A stretch of DNA of 64,000 nt from Promethearchaeota archaeon. Its GTDB lineage: Archaea > Asgardarchaeota > Lokiarchaeia > Sigynarchaeales > SOKP01. Both the position numbers and the translations under genes were made by a program. The notes beneath the pieces were generated by a model. That model searched no databases and was not told the DNA's origin. It was given only the letters and a program-made list of their open reading frames with translations. The stretch is from NCBI GenBank assembly GCA_019894875.1, contig JAGXNR010000003.1, positions 25,390 to 89,389 on the forward strand, read 5' to 3'. Within the stretch, counting starts at the first letter, position 1; each line of letters starts with the position of its first letter. Shown here one piece after another: positions 34,004-43,262 of the stretch.

Positions 34004-34873
34004 TTACCCAAGAATACTATTGAATGCAGCAGTCAGTTTAGCGGGAAATTCTCCGAAATAGCTTTGAGGATCTGCAAATAGTAGATAAAAATAGGGTTCA
34101 AATAAAGTATCTTCAACAGTTGGTCCTATCCCTGATTTGATAACGCAGACTTGAATTTGTTCATCAGAAAAGAAAGACTGTCTATATATCCATTCTAAAG
34201 GATCTATTTCTGGAATATAGCTTATACGCCTTAAGATTTCATTAACATGCTTAAGTGAGTATTTCTTGCCAAAAGCAATTATTGGGGAAAGATCGAATGA
34301 TGTAATACATATTCCCCATAAACCGTAGTCTTTCATTTCACTCATAAAGTCGTTTGCTTTGTGTTTGATTTCACTTTGGTTATCAGAAATTGTTTGTCTT
34401 GCTTTGGAATCTGTTAAAATACCAGTAATTTTATTTTCTTCATTTTTTATAATTAAATCCGCAGAATCGAGAGGAATTTTAGCATTTATAAAATTATTAT
34501 AAATTAATTTAATCTTTTCTCTCACCGAATTATGGAGCAAGAATGATTCTGTTTGAGCTGTAACCAATACATCTCCTTTAAACTTGCTTTGTTCTTGCTT
34601 TTTTTTGGGATTCTTACTTGATTTTTTAGCTTTAAATTCAAGTCTTACAATTTTTTTATCTATATTACGAGCAAATTCGAATAAGGCTGATATTAATCCC
34701 GCCGTAAGATCAAATTTTGATTCGGGATCTAACTGATCATGAATAATAGATTTATCAGCGGAGAAATCAAAAAATCTAAGAAAAAGTTTTACACCTTCAG
34801 GTATAGGATTTATTACTTTATTATAATATGGGAACCCAGTTGTCGAGATGATACTAAGTTCGTAGATTGTCAT
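34004..34873 (-). CDS. Unrecognised protein with longin-like N-terminal pattern
   Basis: A 289-aa soluble protein. It opens IYELSIISTTGFPYYNK, followed by DLTAGLISALFEFARNI, IVRLEFKAKK, then VLVTAQTESFLLHNSVREKI. This strand-helix order resembles longin/Roadblock-type folds used by Asgard and eukaryotic trafficking proteins. The second half again shows GICITSFDLSPIIAFGKKY and a strand pair, possibly a second copy of the same fold. There is no catalytic motif. The assignment is pattern-based and uncertain. It converges with tpiA and has its own A/T-rich upstream region of 167 bp. Confidence 0.5.
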   Translation of the reverse strand: MTIYELSIISTTGFPYYNKVINPIPEGVKLFLRFFDFSADKSIIHDQLDPESKFDLTAGLISALFEFARNIDKKIVRLEFKAKKSSKNPKKKQEQSKFKGDVLVTAQTESFLLHNSVREKIKLIYNNFINAKIPLDSADLIIKNEENKITGILTDSKARQTISDNQSEIKHKANDFMSEMKDYGLWGICITSFDLSPIIAFGKKYSLKHVNEILRRISYIPEIDPLEWIYRQSFFSDEQIQVCVIKSGIGPTVEDTLFEPYFYLLFADPQSYFGEFPAKLTAAFNSILG

Positions 34874-35040
34874 TTACTTTTAAAGTCCTGAGAATTTTTC
34901 TTAGAATTCAATATAATCCATTTTTTATTTAGATTTAAGGTTTTATGAATAAAAATAATTTATTTAATCTTAAGTTAATAAACTACTGTTAAAAAGTGTA
35001 TTAAACCTTAAGGAAAAATTGTGAAAAAAAGTATATATTA

Positions 35041-37830
35041 TTAGTTGATTATAATTGCAGGTTTACTTGGGAGTGCTTGAGATGCTTTTTTCTCGGTTGA
35101 TTCTTTCTCAAAAAAAACTTTGACATTACTATTATACTTCATTTCAATAATTGGTGTGATTTCATCAAAAAATTCATATTCCTCTTCTGAGGATAGACTA
35201 AATTTTGGAAATTTACCAACATTCTTTAATATTCTGCTGACAATTTTAACGATTTGTTTACTATATTTCTTGAATTCGCTATTTTGCATCAATGTACTCA
35301 TAATATCCCCTTGGTTTTTGGTTTCTTCTAACAATGGCATTAGTATTTTATAAAGATTCAATTTCCATTCATCTGCTATGATAATTGAAATGGAATTTAA
35401 TTTTTCTTTCTTCATCGCTATTTTTATATTGTTTATATCATCCAAGATGTTATTCAATAAATTCCATTTATAATCTGATTCATCTGTTAGAAGGTTATTG
35501 TTATATTTAGACCAGGGATTTAGACTCAAATATCCTTTCTTACCAATAATTTCCCAAATTTCTTCGGTCATATGGGGGGCAATAGGATGTAAAAGTATAA
35601 TTAGATTTTCTCGACATTCTTCAAATATTTCCTTTTTTATACCCTCAGCTTTGTACTTACCAAGCTCTGATGTAAATTGTATTAAATTATTGACTGCATT
35701 TCTTATTGCTAAAATTTGCATGTTATCAGTGAAATCCTTAATAGTTTTATTCAAATAATACTTAATCAGTGTATCTCTAATCGTTAAATCCTTCCTTATA
35801 TTTTTCGGAGGTTCTGTTAATAGTGTAAAAGTGTTCTTTATAAAACGATAAGCGTAATCAACACCCTCATCGGACCATTCTAATCCTGATGAGGGGCTAG
35901 CTCCGAATAATATAAAGAACCTTGCTGCATCTGCTCCATATTTACCAATAATTTCACCAGGATTTACAGTATTTCCATAGCTTTTGCTCATCTTTACAGA
36001 TTTTTCAATTAGGTTTGTATTGCCACACTTCTTACACTTCATCAGTTCTAGATCTGCTTCCATGAGGAAGGCACTACAGTTAGGACAATAGGGATGAACT
36101 TTATTAATCATTCCTTGAGTAAGTAAGGATTGAAAGGGTTCTTCAAATTTGTGAAGACCTAGATCTCGGGTAACTTTTGTGAAGAATCGTGCGTATATTA
36201 GATGCATAACTGCATGTTCAATTCCTCCTATATATTGGTCAACATTACCCCAATAATTTACAACCTCTTTGTTATATGGGAGATTTGATTCCACAGAAGG
36301 GGGATCGCAAAAGGAGAAGAAATACCAAGAACTATCTACAAAAGTATCCATCGTGTCACATTCGCGTTTTGCAGCCTCACCACATGTAGGACATTTTGTA
36401 TTAATAAAAGTCTTGCTTGTTTCTAGTGGATTTCCTTCTCCGGTGAAAGACACATCTTTTGGTAAATAAACGGGTAAATCTTCATATGGTACGGGAACCA
36501 TACCACACTTATCACAATAAATGATGGGAATTGGACAGCCCCAATACCGTTGACGTGAAATACCCCAATCTCTCAATTTATAGTTAATTGTAGCATACCC
36601 TAAATTATTCTTATTTAATTTTTCCGTAATTGCGTTGATTGCGGATCGATTTTCCATGCCATCAAATTCATCGGAGTTTATAAGAACCCCATCACCTTCA
36701 AATGCTCTATTCATTTTAGATAAATTTAATTCGTAGTCATGTGGTTGAATTACTATTCTAATTGGAACATCATATTCTTTAGCAAACTCAAAATCTCTTT
36801 GATCATGTGCGGGTACTGCCATAACGGCACCTGCGCCATATTCATAGATAACAAAATTACCAATAAAAATAGGCACTTCCTCATTATTTATTGGATTTAT
36901 AGCATATTTTCCAATAAACATTCCTTTTTTTTCTATTTCTATATCTGTTCTTTCAAATTTGCCTTGATGCATAACTTCATTGTATAACTTTTCAAACTCT
37001 TTCTCATAGTTAGTTCCTTTCACCCATTCACGTACCCATGGATGTTCGGGAGCGAATACCATAAAAGTAACTCCATACAGAGTATCAGGTCTTGTCGTAA
37101 AAATATCGATTGTCTTTTCTTCATTGACAATTGGGAATTTTATAATAGTTCCTTTTGATCGACCAATCCAATTTCGTTGCATTACTTTTACTTTTTCAGG
37201 CCAATCAACTTTGTTTAATCCCTCAAGCAGTTCCTCAGCATATTCCCTAATTTTAAGAAACCATTGTGTTAGAAACTTTTGATCAACAAGATTGTTACAT
37301 CTCCAGCATCTTCCTCCTTGTGCTTGCTCGTTAGCTAGTACTGTAGCGCATTTCGGGCACCAATTAACATAACTCTCTTGCCTGTAAGCTAACCCCTTAT
37401 CTAACATTTTTAAAAAAAACCACTGATCCCATTTATAATAATTAGGATTATGGCTATAGATCTCTCTAGTCCAATCATATGATAACCCTATCCTCTTCTG
37501 TTGATTTTTCATAGCCTCTATATTTTTATTCGTCCAATCCTCGGGATTAGCTCCATGATCAATTGCAGCATTTTCTGCAGGCATCCCAAACGAGTCATAA
37601 CCCATCGGATAAAGGACATTAAAATCATTCATTCGTTTAAATCTAGCGTAGCAATCACCAATAGTATAATTTCTAAGGTGTCCCATATGTAGTATACCTG
37701 AGGGGTAGGGATACATCTCTAATACGTAATATTTTTTCTTCTCTGGTTCTTCTTTGACTTCAAATATTTTGTCTTCTACCCACTTTTTTTGCCATTTCTC
37801 TTCAATTTTTTTTGCGTTATATTCAACCAT
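35041..37830 (-). CDS. leuS: Leucyl-tRNA synthetase, bacterial type
   Basis: A 929-aa class I synthetase that charges tRNA-Leu. It has [20 protein letters not shown] (HIGH region), [10 protein letters not shown], zinc-site cysteines [14 protein letters not shown], the CP1 editing domain ([12 protein letters not shown] and [13 protein letters not shown]), [15 protein letters not shown] (KMSKS) and a C-terminal anticodon-binding region. A four-cysteine ribbon ([10 protein letters not shown] and LMKCKKCGN) is inserted before KMSKS. Motif wording and domain order (editing domain inserted after the zinc module) match bacterial LeuRS, not the archaeal/eukaryotic type with AFPY-SG-LHVGHA. It is therefore probably a bacterial acquisition. 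Confidence 0.93.
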   Translation of the reverse strand: MVEYNAKKIEEKWQKKWVEDKIFEVKEEPEKKKYYVLEMYPYPSGILHMGHLRNYTIGDCYARFKRMNDFNVLYPMGYDSFGMPAENAAIDHGANPEDWTNKNIEAMKNQQKRIGLSYDWTREIYSHNPNYYKWDQWFFLKMLDKGLAYRQESYVNWCPKCATVLANEQAQGGRCWRCNNLVDQKFLTQWFLKIREYAEELLEGLNKVDWPEKVKVMQRNWIGRSKGTIIKFPIVNEEKTIDIFTTRPDTLYGVTFMVFAPEHPWVREWVKGTNYEKEFEKLYNEVMHQGKFERTDIEIEKKGMFIGKYAINPINNEEVPIFIGNFVIYEYGAGAVMAVPAHDQRDFEFAKEYDVPIRIVIQPHDYELNLSKMNRAFEGDGVLINSDEFDGMENRSAINAITEKLNKNNLGYATINYKLRDWGISRQRYWGCPIPIIYCDKCGMVPVPYEDLPVYLPKDVSFTGEGNPLETSKTFINTKCPTCGEAAKRECDTMDTFVDSSWYFFSFCDPPSVESNLPYNKEVVNYWGNVDQYIGGIEHAVMHLIYARFFTKVTRDLGLHKFEEPFQSLLTQGMINKVHPYCPNCSAFLMEADLELMKCKKCGNTNLIEKSVKMSKSYGNTVNPGEIIGKYGADAARFFILFGASPSSGLEWSDEGVDYAYRFIKNTFTLLTEPPKNIRKDLTIRDTLIKYYLNKTIKDFTDNMQILAIRNAVNNLIQFTSELGKYKAEGIKKEIFEECRENLIILLHPIAPHMTEEIWEIIGKKGYLSLNPWSKYNNNLLTDESDYKWNLLNNILDDINNIKIAMKKEKLNSISIIIADEWKLNLYKILMPLLEETKNQGDIMSTLMQNSEFKKYSKQIVKIVSRILKNVGKFPKFSLSSEEEYEFFDEITPIIEMKYNSNVKVFFEKESTEKKASQALPSKPAIIIN

Positions 37831-38026
37831 AAAACATTAACACTTCTTTGAAAATTGGGGGTATACTTTATATTTAATATTTAAATAATTGATTCAATAA
37901 ATTTTTTTGTAGAGAGACTGTTCGAGATTTTCTGATATTTCTTAAAACAACAATAATTATTATGACTAAGAAAAATTTTAAATTGTAGGAATAAAACTTA
38001 ATTTTGCTACTTGACTAGGGAGAGAT

Positions 38027-39031
38027 GTGAAAGTTGAAAAAATAAGGGTTTCAATAGGGAGTGCTTCTGTTTTAGGATTAGGGTCAATGGTCAAATTCAA
38101 GAATCCCCCAACTACCTGTTACCTTATGACATATAAAGAAGGACATTGTACTGCAAATTGTGGGTTTTGTCCGCAAGCAAGGTCATCAAAAAGTTCTGAA
38201 GAAATGCTTTCTCGAGTTACATGGCCAATTTTTCCTTTTAAAGATTATTTGACTAAGATAAAATATTTACCCTTGTCAAAACAATTTAAAAGGATTTGTA
38301 TCCAGACTCTTAACTATCCTGATAATTTCAGAGATTTAATGGAAATTATTACAAAGATTAAACAGTATATCAAAGTTCCAATTTCCGTTGCTATACCTCC
38401 CATGTCAAAAGATAGATTAAAAGAATTAAAAATAGCTGGGGTTCAAAGGATTGGAATAGCATTAGACGGTACTACTCCAGAAATTTTTAATAGAATCAAG
38501 GGTGATGAAGTAGATGGTCCATATAAGTGGAAGCAACATTTCCAGAAACTACTGGAAGCTTTAGATATTTTTTCAGAAGGATTTGTAAGTACTCACCTAA
38601 TAATTGGTTTAGGAGAAACAGAAAGGGATGTAATAGCTCGTATTGAAGAACTACATCAATTGAGAATTCTTATATCACTTTTTGCATTTACTCCTATCAA
38701 AGGGACAAAATTTGAGAGTTTTGATCAACCATCTATTTTAAATTTTAGGAAATTACAATTGGGAAGGTATCTCATTGTTAATAAAGGGAAAACTAGGAGT
38801 GATTTTGCGTTTAATACTAAAGGAGATATTGTATATTTTAATATTAGTAAAAAAGAAATGAAGGACATTATAAACAATACAGAAGCGTTCTTAACTTCAG
38901 GATGTCCTGGATGCAATCGTCCCTATTACACCTCAAGACCATCAGGACCTATTTATAATTTTCCTAGAAAATTAAAAGAAAGTGAGAATGAAGAAATCTA
39001 TGATTTATTAAATGGATTTGTAAATAAATAA
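38027..39031 (+). CDS. Radical SAM protein, probable lipoyl synthase component (LipS1/LipS2-like)
   Basis: A 334-aa radical SAM enzyme with cluster motif CTANCGFCPQAR. Further signatures are RICIQTLNYP, GIALDGTTPEIFNRIKG and HLIIGLGETERDVI, similar to biotin-synthase-like archaeal proteins. The C-terminus SGCPGCNRPYY could ligate an auxiliary cluster. It is followed 8 bp later by a lipoate-protein ligase and then by a second radical SAM protein. This arrangement matches the two-protein lipoyl synthase LipS1/LipS2 described in Thermococcus, which together insert sulfur at C6 and C8 of octanoyl chains. Which partner it is cannot be told here. The start is GTG 38027, with a GGGAGA Shine-Dalgarno-like motif just upstream. 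Confidence 0.65.
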   Translation: MKVEKIRVSIGSASVLGLGSMVKFKNPPTTCYLMTYKEGHCTANCGFCPQARSSKSSEEMLSRVTWPIFPFKDYLTKIKYLPLSKQFKRICIQTLNYPDNFRDLMEIITKIKQYIKVPISVAIPPMSKDRLKELKIAGVQRIGIALDGTTPEIFNRIKGDEVDGPYKWKQHFQKLLEALDIFSEGFVSTHLIIGLGETERDVIARIEELHQLRILISLFAFTPIKGTKFESFDQPSILNFRKLQLGRYLIVNKGKTRSDFAFNTKGDIVYFNISKKEMKDIINNTEAFLTSGCPGCNRPYYTSRPSGPIYNFPRKLKESENEEIYDLLNGFVNK

Positions 39032-39039
39032 AATACAAA

Positions 39040-39825
39040 ATGAATATGGATACTTGGCGTATTTTACCACTAGAAATTAAAAATGGTTATTGGAATATGG
39101 CTTTGGATGACGCCATACTAAGCATGGCTATCCAAAAAAAAGTACCGAATACCTTAAGATTTTACAAATGGAAACCGTCAACGGCAAGCATTGGTAGAAA
39201 CCAAAGTTTAAGAGATGAAATAAACATTCACTTTGCGAAGGAAAAGGGATTTAATGTTGTTAGACGGATAACTGGAGGAGGTGCCGTTTTTCATGATGAG
39301 ATAGGAGAATTAACATATTCCATTGTATGTCCTATAAAAACATTAGAGGATTTAGGCGCTAAAAAAGTAATTGATCAGTTTGAGATTATTACTCAAGGGA
39401 TTATTTTTGGATTAATGATTTACGGATTGGAACCTGAAAAGGATGTCATCCATTGTCCTGCTATTTTATTAGATGGAAAAAAATTTTCCGGAAATGCACA
39501 AGTAAGGAGGAAAGGTTATATTCTGCAACATGGGACAATTCTGTTAGATATTGATCCAGAATTGATGTATTCAGTATTAAAAGCACCGGAAAATGTTGGG
39601 AAATCCCGGATGGTTCGATCGGTTCGTGCTAAATGTATTGGGATCAAAAATCAAATAGAAAATTATAACGAACGAAAATTAATAAATTCATTAGAGAAAG
39701 GTTTTCAAAAGGCATTAGGAATAGAATTAGAAAGGGGAACTTTTACTAGTGATGAGTTAGATTTAGCAGAGAAATTAGCAAAAGAAAAATATTCAAATGT
39801 GGAGTGGTTAAAAAAGTATGAGTGA
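39040..39825 (+). CDS. lplA: Lipoate-protein ligase A family
   Basis: A 261-aa BPL/LplA-fold ligase. The lipoyl-adenylate region RRITGGGAVFHDEIGELTYSIV and the lysine-containing ILLDGKKFSGNAQVRRKG with HGTILLDID are visible. Such enzymes attach lipoate or octanoate to the swinging lysine of E2 and GcvH proteins. There is no C-terminal accessory domain of the E. coli LplA type, so it may act on octanoyl substrates for in situ sulfur insertion, or need a separate LplB. It overlaps the next radical SAM gene by 8 bp, evidence of coupled expression. Confidence 0.88.
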   Translation: MNMDTWRILPLEIKNGYWNMALDDAILSMAIQKKVPNTLRFYKWKPSTASIGRNQSLRDEINIHFAKEKGFNVVRRITGGGAVFHDEIGELTYSIVCPIKTLEDLGAKKVIDQFEIITQGIIFGLMIYGLEPEKDVIHCPAILLDGKKFSGNAQVRRKGYILQHGTILLDIDPELMYSVLKAPENVGKSRMVRSVRAKCIGIKNQIENYNERKLINSLEKGFQKALGIELERGTFTSDELDLAEKLAKEKYSNVEWLKKYE

Positions 39826-40873
39826 TGTTCAGAATTTATTTAATCGAATAAAATCTGGGGATACTTCATGGAAAGATTATACAGAATTTTTAAATTTAGA
39901 ATCAAAGTATTTAAAGCCATTCTTTAATCTAGCTCAGAATATTACCAAGAAGAATTTTGGAAACATAATAAAGATTTATAACCCTACAAAGAAATTTCCT
40001 GCTATAAGTATAACTGGGAGTGAATGTGCTTTAAATTGTGAACACTGTAATAAGAAATATTTGAAAGGTATGAAACAAATATTAGAAGAAAAGGATTTAG
40101 AACAATTTTTACTTGATCTCTTTAATAGGAATGGAATTGGAGCCTTAATTTCCGGTGGAAGTGATTTGGACGGGTCAGTACCTTTATTAGGCTTCTTAGA
40201 TACAATCAAAAGAGTGAAGAAAAAAACTAATTTAATTATAAATACTCATACTGGACTGCTGAAAGAAGAAACCGCCAGAAAACTTACTGAAGCTAATGTA
40301 GATATAGTTTCTTTTGATGTCACTATGGATGAAGAGGTTATCAGAAATATATATCATTTAGATGTAGAATTGGACGAGTATAGAAGAGTATTTGAGTTAT
40401 TACAAAAATACAATTTAAGTATTGTTCCCCATGTTTGTGTAGGGTTATATTATGGTAAACTCCATAAAGAAATAGAATCAATAAAATTCATAAAAGAGAC
40501 TCTTTTAAATCCTTCACTAATAGTTGTGATAGCGTTAATTCCCCCAAAAATATCTAAAATAAAATTTGAAACCCCCAAGCCAGAAGATATAGCAAAAATT
40601 ATAGCTTTAATTAGGTTCATATTCCCTAACACAGAAATTTCATTAGGTTGTATGAGACCTCGTGGTAAAATTAAGACAGAAGTTGAAAAATACGCGTTAA
40701 AAGCGGGGATAACTAGAGTTGAAATCCCTTCTAAAGATACACTGAAATGGTTAAGAAAGCAGAATTCTGAGATACAATTCAAATTTTTTTCCGCTTGTTG
40801 CGCTATTCCTAAAAAATTTGAAAAATTCGCAGAGAGTAAAAAATCTGATATCAAGAGATATTTAAACATCTAA
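39818..40873 (+). CDS. Radical SAM protein, probable second lipoyl synthase component
   Basis: A 351-aa radical SAM enzyme. It has KFPAISITGSECALNCEHCNKKY with CxxxCxxC, ALISGGSDLDGSVPL, SLGCMRPRG and a C-terminal FFSACCAIPKKF whose cysteines could bind an auxiliary FeS cluster acting as sulfur donor. The ATG overlaps the last codons of lplA. The order radical SAM - lplA - radical SAM is characteristic of the LipS1/LipS2 lipoate pathway of archaea and some bacteria, distinct from classical LipA. No classical LipA signature is present. Assignment as LipS1 or LipS2 is left open. Confidence 0.65.
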   Translation: MSDVQNLFNRIKSGDTSWKDYTEFLNLESKYLKPFFNLAQNITKKNFGNIIKIYNPTKKFPAISITGSECALNCEHCNKKYLKGMKQILEEKDLEQFLLDLFNRNGIGALISGGSDLDGSVPLLGFLDTIKRVKKKTNLIINTHTGLLKEETARKLTEANVDIVSFDVTMDEEVIRNIYHLDVELDEYRRVFELLQKYNLSIVPHVCVGLYYGKLHKEIESIKFIKETLLNPSLIVVIALIPPKISKIKFETPKPEDIAKIIALIRFIFPNTEISLGCMRPRGKIKTEVEKYALKAGITRVEIPSKDTLKWLRKQNSEIQFKFFSACCAIPKKFEKFAESKKSDIKRYLNI

Positions 40874-40886
40874 AATTTGACTTATC

Positions 40887-42299
40887 ATGAATAATAAAGA
40901 TGGAATTGAAATCATAGGACTCAGAGGAATCCCGTTAGTTAAAGAGGGTGATGATATATCTGAATTAATACTCAATTCTTTAAAGAGTAATGATTTATCA
41001 TTAAAAGATAAAGATATAATTGTGATCTCTCAATCATTGGTATCTAAAAGCATAGGGCAGATCAGAAATTTAGATGATATCACACCAAGTGAAAGAGCTT
41101 ATGAAATTTTTAATATTATAACCCCAAAAGCAGAAGAACAAGGTTTGCCTAAAAAAGATCCTCAATTAATTCAATTAATATTAGATGAAGCTAAAGAAAT
41201 TATTAGAGCTGAACATGTGTTGATAACCGAAACGAAACATGGGTTTATTTGTGCTGATGCGGGTATAGATAAATCTAATATTGAAGGGAATAGAATAGTT
41301 ACATTATTACCTGAAGATCCAGATTATCAAGCAGAAAAAATTCGAACGATATTAAACAACAAGACTCATAAAGAAATTGCCATAATAATATCAGATTCTT
41401 TTGGGAGATCATTTAGAGTAGGGGCTGTAGGTGTATCAATTGGAGTATCAGGAATAAATCCAATTTTAGATATGCGTGGAAAAAAAGATTTATTTGGGTA
41501 TGAACTGCAATCTACAATTATTGGTCAAGCAGATAGCCTTGCTTCTGCAGCCCAATTGGTAATGGGGGAATCTAACGAGGGACTTCCAGTGATTTTAATA
41601 AGAGGTTATAATTTTGAATATAATGAAAAAAGCACAATCAACTCTATTTTACGAAACAGAACTATTGATTTGTTTAGAGAATCAGAAAGTAAAAGATTAG
41701 CTAAAGTTCTGAAGAGTCGTAGAAGTTATAAGTTCTCTTTTGATGATAAGAGGGTAGATCGAAAAGTAATCGAAGAATGTATTGAAATCGCACGATGGGC
41801 ACCAAGTGCTCATAATGGACAACACTGGAGGTATATTATTTTAGAAGAACAAGGGCTACGCGAAAAATTGATAAATGAGATGAACGAGAAATTAAAACGG
41901 GATTTATTAAATGATGGAAAAACTGAAGAATTCATCATAGGCAAAATTAAAAAAACTAAAAATAAATTCATAAGAGCACCAGTTTTAATTTTGTTATGTT
42001 TAGATAAGTTAGAACTCGAGGTTTATCCTGATGACGAGCGACAACAAAATGAAATCATTTTAGGTATTCAAAGTATAAGTAGTTCAGCAACTTATTTTCT
42101 TCTTGCGCTAGAACTTAAGAAATTAGCTTCATGTTGGTATTGTGCTCCAATATTCGCTAAAGATTTAATAAAAAAGACTCTAAACCTCCCTGAATCCTAT
42201 GTACCAATGGCATTTTTTACAGTAGGATATCCATTAAAATCGGTACAAGCTCCACTCCGCAAAAAACTCGAAGATGTAATTTATGAACCTAAGGTTTAG
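40887..42299 (+). CDS. F420-0 gamma-glutamyl ligase fused to nitroreductase (FbiB-like)
   Basis: A 470-aa two-domain protein. Residues 1-260 are CofE (GLRGIPLVKEGDDI, IVISQSLVSKSIG, GFICADAGIDKSN, IIISDSFGRSFRVGAVGV), which adds glutamates to coenzyme F420-0. Residues 270-465 are an FMN nitroreductase domain (VLKSRRSYKFSFDD, RWAPSAHNGQHWRY). The same fusion occurs in mycobacterial FbiB, where the C-terminal part reduces dehydro-F420. Methanogens have stand-alone CofE, so this form suggests an FbiB-like route. It is 15 bp before cofD in an F420 operon. Confidence 0.88.
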   Translation: MNNKDGIEIIGLRGIPLVKEGDDISELILNSLKSNDLSLKDKDIIVISQSLVSKSIGQIRNLDDITPSERAYEIFNIITPKAEEQGLPKKDPQLIQLILDEAKEIIRAEHVLITETKHGFICADAGIDKSNIEGNRIVTLLPEDPDYQAEKIRTILNNKTHKEIAIIISDSFGRSFRVGAVGVSIGVSGINPILDMRGKKDLFGYELQSTIIGQADSLASAAQLVMGESNEGLPVILIRGYNFEYNEKSTINSILRNRTIDLFRESESKRLAKVLKSRRSYKFSFDDKRVDRKVIEECIEIARWAPSAHNGQHWRYIILEEQGLREKLINEMNEKLKRDLLNDGKTEEFIIGKIKKTKNKFIRAPVLILLCLDKLELEVYPDDERQQNEIILGIQSISSSATYFLLALELKKLASCWYCAPIFAKDLIKKTLNLPESYVPMAFFTVGYPLKSVQAPLRKKLEDVIYEPKV

Positions 42300-42313
42300 G
42301 TGATATAATAAAA

Positions 42314-43249
42314 ATGAGTGAAGATTACTATTTAATATTAGCAGGAGGTGTAGGAGCCGCTAAATTAATAGAAGGATTAGCTAAAATAGTAAATCCGGAA
42401 TTACTTAAAATAATTGTAAACACCGGTGATGATATTGAACTTTTTGGTCTAAAAATCTGCCCCGATCTGGACATTATAACTTACACTCTTGCAGAAATTG
42501 TCGATAAAGATAAAGGATGGGGCGTTATAGCTGACACCTTCAACTGTCTAAATGTTTTGAAGAAATATTATGATAAAGGATGGTTTAATTTAGGTGATAA
42601 AGATTTAGCTACTCACGTTTATCGTACTGACTTATTCAATCAAGGATATACCAAGGCCCAAATAACAGAAAAGATATGTCGAAACTTAGGAGTTAAAGCT
42701 CACCTTATTCCTATGTGCAATGAGCCCGTTGAAACCTACATAAAAACTCTAACTGAAGTGATGCATTTCGAAGAATATTTCATAAAGCATCGCTGCGAAC
42801 CAGAAGTTCTGGATATAGAATTTAAAGGAATCGGAGGAGCACGACCAATAAAAGAAACACTAGAATATATAGAAAAAGCGAAAAGAATAATAATTTGTCC
42901 ATCCAATCCTATCGTATCAATAGGAACAATTCTTCAAGTGAAAAACATTAGAGATTCACTTATAAAGGTTAAGAATAAAATTTATGGAATAAGCCCTATT
43001 ATCGAAGGTACTACAGTTAAAGGTCCGGCTGATAAATTAATGAAATGTGTCGGTTTAGAAGTATCAAGTGTAGGAGTTGCGAATTATTATAAAGATTTCT
43101 TAGGTCATTTTATTATTGATAATAAAGATTGTAAGTTGAAACCTAGAATTGAAAAATTGGGCATTAAGGTCTATTGTTATGATACTTTGATGACGAATTT
43201 AACCAAAAAACAAGCTCTTGCCCATTTTTTGATAACTTTGAATGAATAA
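42314..43249 (+). CDS. cofD: 2-phospho-L-lactate/PEP transferase CofD (F420 biosynthesis)
   Basis: A 311-aa enzyme joining the lactyl- or enolpyruvyl-phosphate moiety from the GDP-activated donor to the deazaflavin Fo. Conserved parts are ILAGGVGAAKLIEGLA, VNTGDDIELFGLKICPDLDI, KGWGVIADTFN and IICPSNPIVSIGTIL. It is the last gene of the rightward cofactor run. Its stop is 13 bp from the stop of the convergent membrane-protein gene. Confidence 0.93.
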   Translation: MSEDYYLILAGGVGAAKLIEGLAKIVNPELLKIIVNTGDDIELFGLKICPDLDIITYTLAEIVDKDKGWGVIADTFNCLNVLKKYYDKGWFNLGDKDLATHVYRTDLFNQGYTKAQITEKICRNLGVKAHLIPMCNEPVETYIKTLTEVMHFEEYFIKHRCEPEVLDIEFKGIGGARPIKETLEYIEKAKRIIICPSNPIVSIGTILQVKNIRDSLIKVKNKIYGISPIIEGTTVKGPADKLMKCVGLEVSSVGVANYYKDFLGHFIIDNKDCKLKPRIEKLGIKVYCYDTLMTNLTKKQALAHFLITLNE

Positions 43250-43256
43250 AAAAAAA
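43248..43256 (-). terminator. T9 run after the MoxR/DUF58 cluster
   Basis: Nine A on the plus strand give a T9 tract on the minus strand, starting 7 nt after the stop of the 496-aa membrane protein gene (43263). It is a likely intrinsic terminator for the leftward cluster, embedded at the end of cofD. Confidence 0.4.
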
Positions 43257-43262
43257 GTATAA

